Assembly (NCBI GenBank): GCA_900772845.1
Contig: CAAGSD010000102.1
Coordinates: forward strand, 1 to 28,330
Source of the DNA: Lachnospiraceae bacterium
Lineage (GTDB): Bacteria > Bacillota > Clostridia > Lachnospirales > Lachnospiraceae
Length of the DNA stretch: 28,330 bases
Direction of reading: 5' to 3'
Shown here: positions 8,725 through 15,914 of the stretch, piece by piece
How positions within the stretch are numbered: position 1 is the stretch's first letter
How the letters are laid out: each line of letters begins with the position of its first letter
The notes under the pieces: model-generated
The model's input: the letters and a program-made list of their open reading frames with translations, nothing else
What the model was told of the DNA's origin: nothing
The model's database searches: none
Position numbers and translations under genes: made by a program

Positions 8725-10104
8725 TTAATCTCTAGTCTCTTTTGCCTGCACCGGCTCCCCGATATGACAGATCACCTTTTTATAGATCCTCACCAGGAAA
8801 TAAGTGCTTAAGAGCACGCTGGCAAGCTCTGCGATGGGAAAAGCCCACCAGATCAATGTCACTTCACCACTTAAGGACAAAAGCTTTGCCACCGGCAATA
8901 GTACGCACATCTGTCTGGCCACGGACACGATCATACTGTAGACACCGTTACCCAATGCCTGAAATACACTTCCCACCACGATACAGAATCCGGCAAACAC
9001 AAAGCTTAAGGAAATCGTCTCCAATGCAGGTACGCCGATGGCGATCAGACTTTCCTCCGCATCAAACATACGCATCAGCTGTGCCGGGAAAGCATGCATT
9101 ACGATCAATCCCAGACACATGATACCCACACCGTAAGCCACACTGTGCTTGATCGTCCTGATCACGCGGTCTTTATAACCTGCACCGTAATTATAAGCAA
9201 TGATAGGTACCATTCCGTTATTCAATCCGAACACCGGCATAAACACAAAGCTCTGCAGCTTGAAGTAAATGCCGAATACCGTCTGGGCAGAACCGAAGGC
9301 TGCCAGGATCAGGTTCATTCCGTAGGTCATCAGGGAGCCGATGGCCTGCACCACAATGGAGGGGGCTCCTACCTTATAGATCTGTCCGATCAGATGTCCG
9401 TTGGGGCGGAAGCCTTTCATGGAAATATTCAGTTCTTTATTAAATTTCAGATTAAACAGCAATGCTATGATCGCAGCAATGATCTGTCCGATCACGGTAG
9501 CTGCCGCCGCACCGGCAATTCCCATGCGGGGCATGCCGAAATAACCGAAGATCAGGATCGGATCCAGAATGATATTGATAATGGCACCTGTTCCCTGGGT
9601 GATCATGGTGTAAAAGGTCTTACCGGTAGCCTGTAACAGTCGTTCAAAGGTTGTCTGCAGGAAAATGCCCATGCCCGCCACACAACAGATTGTCAGATAG
9701 GTCGCACCGTATTCCCGCACTTCCAGTACTTCTGTCTGACTGGCGAAAAACGGTCTGCTGACTAACGCTCCGATCACAGCGAACCCTACATAGCTGACAA
9801 TGGCGATAAAAATACCGTTTCTGGCAATAATGTTGGCTTTCTCAAAATCTTTTTCTCCCAGCGTTTTGGACAGGAACGCATTGATACCTACTGCTGTTCC
9901 TACTGCCACAGCGATCATCAGACTCTGGATCGGAAATGCCAGCGAGACAGCACGCAGAGCGTACTCATTGATGCGGGACACGAAGATACTGTCCACGATA
10001 TTGTACAGAGCCTGTACCAGCATGGAGATCATCATGGGCAGGGACATGGAAATCAGTAATTTGTCGATAGGCATGACACCCATTTTGTTTTCTTTCGTCT
10101 GCAT
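8725..10104 (-). CDS. MATE family multidrug/cation antiporter
   Basis: A 459-aa inner-membrane exporter with about 12 hydrophobic helices arranged as two six-helix halves. Family features include PIDKLLISMSLPMMISML at the start of the first half, SIFVSRINEYALRAVS in the substrate cavity region and GLNNGMVPIIAYNYGA in the second half. MATE proteins expel organic cations or drugs in exchange for Na+ or H+. The start is placed at 10104 because GAAAGGAAG lies 7 nt upstream and the protein then begins with a family-like N-terminus. A start at 10230 is possible on paper but would run back through a terminator and a tRNA-derived remnant. No partner gene is seen, and the substrate is unknown. Confidence 0.92.
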   Translation of the reverse strand: MQTKENKMGVMPIDKLLISMSLPMMISMLVQALYNIVDSIFVSRINEYALRAVSLAFPIQSLMIAVAVGTAVGINAFLSKTLGEKDFEKANIIARNGIFIAIVSYVGFAVIGALVSRPFFASQTEVLEVREYGATYLTICCVAGMGIFLQTTFERLLQATGKTFYTMITQGTGAIINIILDPILIFGYFGMPRMGIAGAAAATVIGQIIAAIIALLFNLKFNKELNISMKGFRPNGHLIGQIYKVGAPSIVVQAIGSLMTYGMNLILAAFGSAQTVFGIYFKLQSFVFMPVFGLNNGMVPIIAYNYGAGYKDRVIRTIKHSVAYGVGIMCLGLIVMHAFPAQLMRMFDAEESLIAIGVPALETISLSFVFAGFCIVVGSVFQALGNGVYSMIVSVARQMCVLLPVAKLLSLSGEVTLIWWAFPIAELASVLLSTYFLVRIYKKVICHIGEPVQAKETRD

Positions 10105-10134
10105 AATTCTTCCTTTCTCATGTAAAAACGGAAT

Positions 10135-10162
10135 AAAAAAAGCCCCAGGAGGGGGTTTTAAA
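10135..10162 (-). terminator. Terminator after the five-tRNA cluster
   Basis: On the minus strand ACCCCC-TCCT-GGGGCT is followed by TTTTTT. It lies downstream of tRNA-Lys and of the tRNA-like remnant, and just upstream of the MATE gene. Confidence 0.6.
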
Positions 10163-10185
10163 AATGGTGAGATGTATAAAAGAAA

Positions 10186-10248
10186 CAAGTGAGGCATGGG
10201 GGATCTCGACCAGGGGGTTCGAATCCCCAAATCAGGATATCACAACAC
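10186..10248 (-). other. tRNA 3'-end remnant beside tRNA-Lys
   Basis: The 19 bp at 10186-10204 (CAAGTGAGGCATGGGGGAT) are identical to 10249-10267, which is the 3' end of tRNA-Lys plus its flank. The stretch also holds a T-arm-like GGGGATTCGAACCCCC, but no D arm or anticodon arm follows. It looks like a leftover of a duplicated or disrupted tRNA 3' end, such as a scar of a lost integration. Confidence 0.5.
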
Positions 10249-10252
10249 CAAG

Positions 10253-10325
10253 TGAGGCATGGGGGATTCGAACCCCCGACAACTTGATTAAAAGTCAAGT
10301 GCTCTACCGACTGAGCTAATACCCC
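10253..10325 (-). tRNA. tRNA-Lys (anticodon TTT)
   Basis: Acceptor GGGGTAT/ATGCCTC (with G-T pairs), anticodon arm CTTGA-CTTTTAA-TCAAG giving TTT, T arm GGGGGTTCGAATCCCCC, discriminator A. Last tRNA of the cluster. Confidence 0.95.
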
Positions 10326-10334
10326 ATAATAAAA

Positions 10335-10406
10335 CAGGGCTAGCTGGATTCGAACCAGCGAATGCAGCAGTCAAAGTGCTGTGCCTTACCGCTTGGCGAT
10401 AGCCCT
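10335..10406 (-). tRNA. tRNA-Gln (anticodon TTG)
   Basis: Acceptor AGGGCTA/TAGCCCT, anticodon arm CAGCA-CTTTGAC-TGCTG giving TTG, T arm GCTGGTTCGAATCCAGC, discriminator G. Confidence 0.95.
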
Positions 10407-10453
10407 ATAAATATGACACCAAGCGTGCCATTACGACACTTCACTCATAAAAG

Positions 10454-10528
10454 GGTGGATAAAGGGATTCGAACCCTTGGCCTCCAGAGCCACAATCTGG
10501 CGCGCTAACCAACTGCGCTATACCCACC
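10454..10528 (-). tRNA. tRNA-His (anticodon GTG)
   Basis: Acceptor GTGGGTA/TATCCAC with the extra 5' G(-1) opposite discriminator C, as tRNA-His requires. Anticodon arm CCAGA-TTGTGGC-TCTGG gives GTG. Confidence 0.95.
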
Positions 10529-10568
10529 ATGCGAGACAGTGATGACCAAAAGTCTACCTTATCTCAAA

Positions 10569-10642
<74 letters not shown>

Positions 10643-10680
10643 ATATTATCAGTTGCTGTATCAGCGAACCGACGAAAGCT

Positions 10681-10709
10681 ATTGTAACTTATCTGACGGA
10701 ATTTGTCAA
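10681..10709 (-). promoter_or_regulatory. Internal promoter for tRNA-Arg/His/Gln/Lys
   Basis: On the minus strand TTGACA (10704-10709) and TACAAT (10681-10686) are spaced 17 bp apart in the 117-bp gap between tRNA-Pro and tRNA-Arg. Apart from AT-rich sequence nothing else is evident in this gap. Confidence 0.85.
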
Positions 10710-10759
10710 CACCTTTTGTGCTAATTTTTTGAAAAATAAATACAAAATCAAAGTTACAA

Positions 10760-10834
10760 TCGGGGTGACAGGATTCGAACCTGCGACCCCCTGGTCCCAA
10801 ACCAGGTGCTCTAGCCAAGCTGAGCCACACCCCG
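10760..10834 (-). tRNA. tRNA-Pro (anticodon TGG)
   Basis: Acceptor CGGGGTG/CACCCCG, anticodon arm CCTGG-TTTGGGA-CCAGG giving TGG, T arm GCAGGTTCGAATCCTGT, discriminator A. Confidence 0.95.
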
Positions 10835-10871
10835 AAGCTGCGTTATCGCAGATTGCTGCAACGCAGATGTT

Positions 10872-10901
10872 ATTATAACCCAGGAATTTTCTATCTGTCA
10901 A
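10872..10901 (-). promoter_or_regulatory. Promoter of tRNA-Pro
   Basis: On the minus strand TTGACA (10896-10901), an 18-bp spacer and TATAAT (10872-10877), about 38 bp before the tRNA-Pro 5' end. Confidence 0.83.
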
Positions 10902-10918
10902 GAGAGAAGTTTGACGCC

Positions 10919-11401
10919 TCACTGGCTAACATGAGCAATCGTAAAATGCGCCTTTCCCTGTCTGTCGATCTCCATGATCGCATAAGACGGCTGCCGTCCC
11001 TCCTGTCTGGGATAAGACAGGCTTCCCGGATTCACCGCTATAATATCGTCATCAATGTCGATCACCGGTCGGTGGGTATGTCCGTACAATACGATATCCA
11101 CCCCACGGTCAATTGCTTCTTTTTTAATCGTCTCATTGCCCATGGACACATAATAATTATGTCCGTGAGTCACCCACACCTTGTAGGATCCGATATCCAG
11201 CGTGATCTCTCGGGGAAGATCCGAAAAGAAATCATTATTCCCAAGAACAATATATACCGGACACTCTGCTGCAGCAGACAAGGCATATTCGCTTCCTTCC
11301 GCATCTCCGCAGTGGATGATCATGTCCGGATGGTGCATCTCGACAACCTTGAAGTAATTCTCATTCTTTTTATGGGTATCACTTACGATCAGTATCTTCA
11401 T
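10919..11401 (-). CDS. Metallophosphoesterase, YfcE/MJ0936 family
   Basis: A 160-aa calcineurin-like phosphodiesterase with every metal-binding motif of the family: SDTHKKNE (7-14), HCGDAEG (about 31-37), LGNND (about 54-58), THGH (about 78-81) and GHTHRP (about 100-105). Family members hydrolyse phosphodiester bonds with Mn2+ or similar, but the physiological substrate is generally unknown. Its start overlaps the end of the RdgB-type gene by 23 nt; this pairing is a frequent arrangement in Firmicutes. The length is normal for the single-domain family. Confidence 0.93.
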   Translation of the reverse strand: MKILIVSDTHKKNENYFKVVEMHHPDMIIHCGDAEGSEYALSAAAECPVYIVLGNNDFFSDLPREITLDIGSYKVWVTHGHNYYVSMGNETIKKEAIDRGVDIVLYGHTHRPVIDIDDDIIAVNPGSLSYPRQEGRQPSYAIMEIDRQGKAHFTIAHVSQ

Positions 11402-11990
11402 ATTTCTTCAGTTCCTCTTTCATCAGTTCCAGTGCCTTGCCTCTGTGGCTGACCTGATTCTTCTCTTCTTCTGTCAACTCTGCTGTGGTTTTACCGAATT
11501 CCGGTACATAGAAAATGGGATCGTAGCCGAAGCCATTGGCCCCCTTCTCTTCATAGCCGATCCGGCCTTCAATGGCAGCTCTGGTGGTGAGTTCTCTTCC
11601 ATCCGGCAGCACTGCCGCAATGGCACAGACAAACCTGGCGGTACGCTTTTCCTCCGGCACCCCTTTCAGTCTCTGGATCAGATTTGCATTTTTAATAGAA
11701 TAAGAAGTATCTTCTCCCAGATATCTGGCAGAATAGATTCCCGGCTCTTTATTCAAGGCATCGATCTCCAGTCCGGAATCATCCGCCATTACGATGTCTT
11801 TCGTAAAAGCAGCCACCGCACGGGCCTTGATCAGTGCGTTCTCCTCATAACTTTTGCCGTTCTCTTCAATCTCTGCTTTGATCCCCGCATCTTTCATGGA
11901 TACCACTTCCAGTCCGGTATCCTCCATGATCATGCGAATTTCTTTGATCTTGCCGGCATTGCCGGTCGCAAATACGATTCTTCCCTGCAT
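11379..11990 (-). CDS. rdgB: XTP/dITP pyrophosphatase (non-canonical purine NTP hydrolase), RdgB/HAM1 family
   Basis: A 203-aa cytoplasmic house-cleaning enzyme that hydrolyses dITP, ITP and XTP to monophosphates so that deaminated purines are not built into DNA or RNA. Landmarks: FATGNAGKIKEI at 7-18, MADDSGLEIDAL with the catalytic acidic pair near residue 75, the GANGFGYDPIFY nucleotide loop and the C-terminal SHRGKAL. Start supported by AAGGAG 7 nt upstream. It is translationally coupled to the YfcE-like gene; the amidase-like gene lies 39 bp upstream, so all three may share a transcript. Confidence 0.95.
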   Translation of the reverse strand: MQGRIVFATGNAGKIKEIRMIMEDTGLEVVSMKDAGIKAEIEENGKSYEENALIKARAVAAFTKDIVMADDSGLEIDALNKEPGIYSARYLGEDTSYSIKNANLIQRLKGVPEEKRTARFVCAIAAVLPDGRELTTRAAIEGRIGYEEKGANGFGYDPIFYVPEFGKTTAELTEEEKNQVSHRGKALELMKEELKKYEDTDRK

Positions 11991-12029
11991 TTTAACTCCT
12001 TGTGCCGCATTTGTGTTTTAATATAGTCA

Positions 12030-13100
12030 TCATTGCGTATTAGTATAAACCTCGGAAATGGCTTCTGCAATACCTTCCGCCAGCTTTTTTTGATAGCTTT
12101 CCTGCAGGAGCAGCTGTCTTTCGCTGCTATTGGTCACATACCCGAGAGAAATTCTGGCTGCCGGGATCTTCAGCTGCCACAGAATGTCATCTTCCTCCGC
12201 TGGGAACAGTCCAATGGCCCGGTTACTGGCGGCCACCGTCACCTGTCTGGTCACAACATCTGCCCACTGTACATTTCCGAAATCCGGCAGATAGTATTCG
12301 TCATTGTATTCCGCCCGGATCCCGTAAGTACTCTCCTGCGTATCATCTGCCGACAAGCCGATCTCCAGATACAGGTCTGCATCCACCCAGTCAGCGAAGC
12401 TCTGCCTTGCTTCCTGTGTGATCTCGGTGTCTTCTGTACGGGTGAGATATACCTTTACCCTGCCGCCTTCTAACAGCTGGGCCGTCTGTCTGGCCACCTC
12501 TAATGCAATGGTCTTCTCCTCACATCCGGAAGTCTCAACACCTTTTTCCCTGCCGCCTCCTACGGGATCCAGCACTACGATCCTGTCATAATTTTCTCTG
12601 GGATTGACAAAATCGATTTTCAGGCTGCCCTCTTCCAGAGTGCTGTGATACTCCAGGATCTCCTTCATGGACAATCTGAGCAATACACCCTCGTTCTGTG
12701 CTTCACAGATGCCGTTTTCCACCAGACTGAAATCTCCGGTAAGCTGATGTTCCCGGTAAAAAGTTTTTCTACCGTTCTGCACATAGATCCAGAGTTCCTT
12801 TTCCATGTAATGATTTTCCACAACTACATTTTCTGCTTTCGTGCCGGCCTCCAGGGGGATGCAGATCTCCCGGTCCACTTTTCTGTCTTCCGTCAGGGTC
12901 AACTGCATTTCATGGGACTGTTCCATCTGGTTCTCTGTGACCAGTCCGCCCTGCTCCTGACTTAATGCAGAGATCACTACGGTCTTATGGGCTGCTGTCC
13001 AGAGCATCACGCCCAAATATATGCCTGCCAACAGGATCCAGAGGATCAATGTCACACGTCTATTCTGTTGTTGATCCCTGATCTGTAGTATTTTTTTCAT
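12030..13100 (-). CDS. Membrane-anchored amidase_3-fold protein, probably catalytically dead
   Basis: A 356-aa protein with an N-terminal membrane helix (about 16-37), an extracellular region of about 130 residues and a C-terminal N-acetylmuramoyl-L-alanine amidase (amidase_3) fold (about 172-352). The fold is visible as VVLDPVGGG...GCEEK, LTRTEDTE, LEIGLSAD and SLGYVTNSSE. In active enzymes these read DPGHGG...EK, SIHAN and VEVGFLSN. The first zinc His is Val180, the second is about Gly248 and the catalytic Glu is about Ser318; only the zinc Glu195 remains. It is therefore unlikely to cleave peptidoglycan and may instead bind it or regulate other hydrolases. The downstream neighbour is rdgB (39 bp); the upstream methyltransferase gene ends 3 bp before its start. 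Confidence 0.75.
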   Translation of the reverse strand: MKKILQIRDQQQNRRVTLILWILLAGIYLGVMLWTAAHKTVVISALSQEQGGLVTENQMEQSHEMQLTLTEDRKVDREICIPLEAGTKAENVVVENHYMEKELWIYVQNGRKTFYREHQLTGDFSLVENGICEAQNEGVLLRLSMKEILEYHSTLEEGSLKIDFVNPRENYDRIVVLDPVGGGREKGVETSGCEEKTIALEVARQTAQLLEGGRVKVYLTRTEDTEITQEARQSFADWVDADLYLEIGLSADDTQESTYGIRAEYNDEYYLPDFGNVQWADVVTRQVTVAASNRAIGLFPAEEDDILWQLKIPAARISLGYVTNSSERQLLLQESYQKKLAEGIAEAISEVYTNTQ

Positions 13101-13103
13101 TTT

Positions 13104-14255
13104 TTAAACATCTCTTCTTCTGGGCGGCTTCGGTCCCAGAAACTGATAATAGTAGGTCTTCATCATTCCATTGTATATCTTACGGTTTTTGTCCGCTTTT
13201 CTGCCGATATCCTTCTCTGCCTGCTCGTAAGCAGTGATCAGATACATACTCCAGGAATCCAGCTCCCGGAATCTCTCTCCGATGGTACGGTACAGCTGCG
13301 GCATCTGGCTCTTATCCTGCAGACGTTCTCCATAGGGAGGATTTGTGATAATAAAACCGTATTTTTTCGGATGATGAAGATCCTCCACCCCACGGCGCTG
13401 GAAATGGATCAGCTTGTCCACGCCTGCCATCCTGGCATTTTCCCTGGCAATTTTCACCATATCCTCGTCAATATCGTACCCCTGAATATCTGTCTCCACA
13501 GACAGATCGATCATCTCTTCCGCCTCGTCCATGGCATCATACCAGACTTTTTTCCCTACGATATGGGACCACTCTTCCGCCGTAAAGCTGCGGTTCCTGC
13601 CGGGTGCCATATTGGCTGCCATCATCGCTGCCTCGATAGGGAACGTTCCACTGCCGCAGAAGGGATCCACCAGGATCCTGCCAGCATTCCAGGGAGTCAG
13701 TTCGATCAATGCAGCAGCCAGATTCTCCGCAATGGGAGCTTTTGCCGTCAGCTTACGATATCCTCTCTTATGTAAGGATTCTCCGGTGCTGTCCAGCCCC
13801 ACCGTCACTTCATCCTTCATCAGGAATACCCGGACAGGGAAATTTTTGCCATCCTCGGGAAACCAGCTGATCTCATACTGAGCCTTCAGCCGCTCCACCA
13901 TTGCTTTTTTCATAATGGACTGAATGTCCGAAGGACTGAATAATTTGGACTTTACGCTGGCCGCTTTGGCCACCCAGAATCTGCCGTCCTTCGGAATGTA
14001 TTCTTCCCATGGAAGATTTTTCGTGCCCTGGAACAGTTCTTCAAAAGTCTCCGCATGAAAACTTCCGATTTTGATAAGGATTCTTTCTGCCGTCCGCAGG
14101 AAAATATTTGCTCTGCACAGAGCCTCCTCATCTCCGAAAAAGGTGATGCGGCCATCCGCCACTTCCGTAATATCATATCCCAGATCTGTGATCTCTCTTT
14201 TTAATACTGATTCCATACCGAAATGGCAGGGAGCAATCAATTCAAAACGTCTCAT
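13104..14255 (-). CDS. Class I rRNA guanine-N2 methyltransferase with THUMP domain (RlmL/YpsC-like)
   Basis: A 383-aa cytoplasmic enzyme. The N-terminal ferredoxin-like plus THUMP region (about 1-155) binds RNA. The Rossmann methyltransferase domain carries the SAM-binding VDPFCGSGTFPIEAA (196-210) and the catalytic NPPY (305-308), which flips out the target base. The family methylates N2 of a guanine in 23S rRNA (the RlmL N-terminal half in E. coli, G2445). No fused RlmK domain is present, the usual state in Firmicutes. Start supported by GGAGG 6 nt upstream. Its stop lies 3 bp before the amidase-like gene. Confidence 0.92.
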   Translation of the reverse strand: MRRFELIAPCHFGMESVLKREITDLGYDITEVADGRITFFGDEEALCRANIFLRTAERILIKIGSFHAETFEELFQGTKNLPWEEYIPKDGRFWVAKAASVKSKLFSPSDIQSIMKKAMVERLKAQYEISWFPEDGKNFPVRVFLMKDEVTVGLDSTGESLHKRGYRKLTAKAPIAENLAAALIELTPWNAGRILVDPFCGSGTFPIEAAMMAANMAPGRNRSFTAEEWSHIVGKKVWYDAMDEAEEMIDLSVETDIQGYDIDEDMVKIARENARMAGVDKLIHFQRRGVEDLHHPKKYGFIITNPPYGERLQDKSQMPQLYRTIGERFRELDSWSMYLITAYEQAEKDIGRKADKNRKIYNGMMKTYYYQFLGPKPPRRRDV

Positions 14256-14328
14256 TCGTTCCTCCGGATCTTAATCGCATATCTTTACACATATAGCATC
14301 ATTATATATGGATTCTGAAAATATGTAA

Positions 14329-14352
14329 ATAGGGCTGCCTTACGGCAGCCCC
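14329..14352 (-). terminator. Terminator of the Asn-rich protein gene
   Basis: GGGCTGCC-GTAA-GGCAGCCC on the minus strand, followed by TATTTA, 20 bp past the stop of the 14372..14521 gene. The T-run is short but the stem is strong. Confidence 0.7.
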
Positions 14353-14371
14353 CGAAAAATTATGCACCCGA

Positions 14372-14521
14372 TTAGCAGCTCTTGTTCTGCTCCCTGTTGT
14401 TGCTCTGGTTCTTATTCTGATTCTGGCTATTCTGCTTATTCTGGGAGTTCTGGCTGTTCTTGCTGTTCCCGCTCTCATCATAAGAGTTGTTATACTTGTT
14501 CTGTTCATAATTGTTAGACAT
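14372..14521 (-). CDS. Small Asn/Gln/Lys/Ser-rich protein, possible gamma-type spore protein
   Basis: A 49-aa, strongly hydrophilic protein of low complexity (MSNNYEQNKYNN..., then NSQN/NKQN repeats) ending in KSC. The start is set by AGGAGGT 8 nt upstream; a longer reading from 14584 would start inside the promoter. The promoter (14566-14595) fits sigma-G, the late forespore factor. Gamma-type small acid-soluble spore proteins are also short, low-complexity and Asn/Gln-rich, so a spore-storage role is a reasonable inference, though sequence similarity across such proteins is too weak to prove it. It is monocistronic, with its own terminator. Confidence 0.7.
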   Translation of the reverse strand: MSNNYEQNKYNNSYDESGNSKNSQNSQNKQNSQNQNKNQSNNREQNKSC

Positions 14522-14565
14522 ATTTGTGACCTCCTGATCGGAAATATCTTTTTTAGTTACAGGAG

Positions 14566-14595
14566 TAGTATGTCTGTTTTGCACAAAAATATGCC
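14566..14595 (-). promoter_or_regulatory. Sigma-G-like promoter of the Asn-rich small gene
   Basis: On the minus strand GGCATA (14590-14595), a 17-bp spacer and CATACTA (14566-14572). The Bacillus/Clostridium sigma-G consensus is TGAATA, 17-18 bp, CATACTA, so the -10 element is an exact match and the -35 matches four of six. Expected transcript start is about 40 nt before the ATG. Confidence 0.5.
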
Positions 14596-14728
14596 AATTT
14601 TTTATGGTACTTTGGGACTAAATTTCTTCTTGCATTTTTGGGCCATTAGTACTATAATCAGAATTGTAAATAGAAACCCCTTCATGATTCTATTTGCACC
14701 CTTATGTATTATTTATACTCCCCTCATG

Positions 14729-14760
14729 AGAGCCGCCAGCTTCCCCCTGGCGGCTCTTTA
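14729..14760. terminator. Strong 11-bp hairpin, terminator-like
   Basis: AGAGCCGCCAG (14729-14739) pairs perfectly with CTGGCGGCTCT (14747-14757) across a 7-nt loop. The plus-strand side is followed by TTA only. It lies between two minus-strand genes, so it may stop transcription arriving from the DUF1700-type gene. The remaining sequence between 14596 and 14728 shows no gene. Confidence 0.5.
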
Positions 14761-14766
14761 CATTGG

Positions 14767-14918
14767 AACTATTCAGAGTCAATAAATATAACCGAAGTAA
14801 CCGTCGGATGCTCGCATCCGTAAGGTGCTTCGGTTATATTTATTTGACGAAGTAACCTCAATGAGCAAAAAGTAAGCCTCGCAGAGGCGTTTTGCGAATT
14901 GAGGGACTCTGAATAGTT
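14767..14918. repeat. 152-bp folded element with terminal inverted repeats
   Basis: The ends AACTATTCAGAGTC (14767-14780) and GACTCTGAATAGTT (14905-14918) are perfect 14-bp inverted repeats. Inside are two arms. Arm 1 has a 17-bp perfect stem (14781-14797 with 14828-14844) topped by CGGATGC/GCATCCG. Arm 2 has three stacked stems: CCTCAAT/ATTGAGG, GCAAAA/TTTTGC and GCCTC/GAGGC. The whole folds as a three-way junction. It could be a MITE-like element or a structured RNA. No coding sequence fits. Confidence 0.7.
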
Positions 14919-14932
14919 GTTTTATCTAGTTG

Positions 14933-15436
14933 CTAGTTGAGCCAGTCCCGGAATAATTTCACCAGAAACAGTACTACCAGAATCGGAATCAGAACCGGTG
15001 CCAGGAAAGACAATACGGAAAATACCGCACTGAAAATCAACACTACTACCAGAATTCCAAGGATCAGCCACACCCAGCCCGGAAGCTTTGCAAACACATT
15101 AGCCACTTTGTTCTGATGTGTACCATATGTTTCTTGCGCATCTGTGTTATAACTGTGATGCGCATTCTGCTGTCCGCCTGCTTCCCTATACTCGCCGTTG
15201 CCATAGACGGTGTTGCGGTATCCGGAGCGGTTGTCACCGCCATTGGTCTGAATGATCGTGCGGGCGATCAGTCTCGGATCTCCCAGACTCTCCAGCACCT
15301 CTTCTTCCGTTCTGCCTTTACGGATTTCTGTATTTATATAATCTTCGTAATAATTCACATTATCCATGACCAGACTGGGCGAAACTCTTCCGTTCAACGC
15401 CATCCTCAGCCGGTCTACAAATTCCTGCTTATTCAT
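14933..15436 (-). CDS. HAAS/DUF1700-type membrane protein
   Basis: A 167-aa protein. Residues 1-65 (NKQEFVDRLRMAL...VNYYEDYI...GRTEEEVLESLGDP) have the helical HAAS/DUF1700 signature often found with PadR-controlled membrane stress genes. A Gly/Asn/His-rich linker (about 70-115) follows, then about 50 hydrophobic residues forming two membrane helices (about 120-160) and a short basic tail. The molecular function is not known. The ribosome binding site GGAGG is unusually far (about 13 nt) from the ATG. An inverted repeat at 15485-15506 may be its operator. Confidence 0.75.
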   Translation of the reverse strand: MNKQEFVDRLRMALNGRVSPSLVMDNVNYYEDYINTEIRKGRTEEEVLESLGDPRLIARTIIQTNGGDNRSGYRNTVYGNGEYREAGGQQNAHHSYNTDAQETYGTHQNKVANVFAKLPGWVWLILGILVVVLIFSAVFSVLSFLAPVLIPILVVLFLVKLFRDWLN

Positions 15437-15484
15437 ACTTTCACGATTTCCTCCATTTACATCATCATTTTAGCATGACGTTAG

Positions 15485-15506
15485 TACTACGTAAATATAC
15501 GGAGTA
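15485..15506. promoter_or_regulatory. 22-bp dyad upstream of the DUF1700-type gene
   Basis: TACT-CGTA...TACG-AGTA form a near-perfect inverted repeat centred about 60 bp before the start codon and overlapping a TATATT that could be a -10. It looks like a repressor site; no regulator gene is adjacent. Confidence 0.35.
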
Positions 15507-15551
15507 AGAAGTATTTCTAAAACTTTTCTAAAATGCCATTCAAAATACGAA

Positions 15552-15633
15552 ACACAAAAACCCCGGAGACATCATCTCCGGGGCCCTAGATGTACGTGAC
15601 AGGATTCGAACCCACGACCTTCTGGTCCGTAGC
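15552..15633. repeat. Left attachment repeat (attL): tRNA-Arg 3' part plus terminator
   Basis: These 82 bp match 26631-26712 with one difference (C at 15586, T at 26665). They hold the terminator hairpin CCCCGGAGA/TCTCCGGGG (15561-15583) and the last 43 nt of tRNA-Arg(ACG) (15591-15633), ending in the anticodon loop. Past 15633 the match to tRNA stops. This is the original tRNA 3' end displaced by the integrated element. Confidence 0.93.
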
Positions 15634-15686
15634 TATCTAGGTCGATAACATATAAGGAAATGACCGTATGGCATATACGTATTGAG

Positions 15687-15914
15687 TTATTTGTTCATTT
15701 CGTCCCATTGTGCATTAATGAAGTCTTTATATCTAATATCCTCATCCGGTTTGATTGGTGTTTCATCAATTACCGGATCTTTCGATATCACCGGCTTGAC
15801 AGGCTTTTCTTTTATCTTTGGTTTGGGGTGTTTATAATCATGTATTTTACCTGTAATTATCACAACTAAAATAATTACTGCTACCATTGAGTATCCGAAT
15901 ACTGTTTCATTCAT
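15687..15914 (-). CDS. Small single-span membrane protein next to the repressor
   Basis: A 75-aa protein with one N-terminal membrane helix (about 8-25) followed by a Lys/Pro-rich stretch (HPKPKIKEKPVKPVISK) and an acidic C-terminus (DEDIRYKDFINAQWDEMNK). It overlaps the repressor gene by 8 nt and is made from the same lysogenic transcript; AAGGGG lies 8 nt upstream. Genes in this position often alter the lysogen, for example in superinfection exclusion, but nothing in the sequence proves this. Function unknown. Confidence 0.65.
   Translation of the reverse strand: MNETVFGYSMVAVIILVVIITGKIHDYKHPKPKIKEKPVKPVISKDPVIDETPIKPDEDIRYKDFINAQWDEMNK

Noticed and set aside
10105..10230. Extended N-terminus of the MATE protein
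   Set aside because: It would cross a terminator and a tRNA-like remnant; a good ribosome binding site supports the start at 10104.
14570..14785. 71-aa hydrophobic plus-strand frame
   Set aside because: No ribosome binding site, overlaps a promoter and the strong hairpin at 14729, and its end lies in the folded repeat element.
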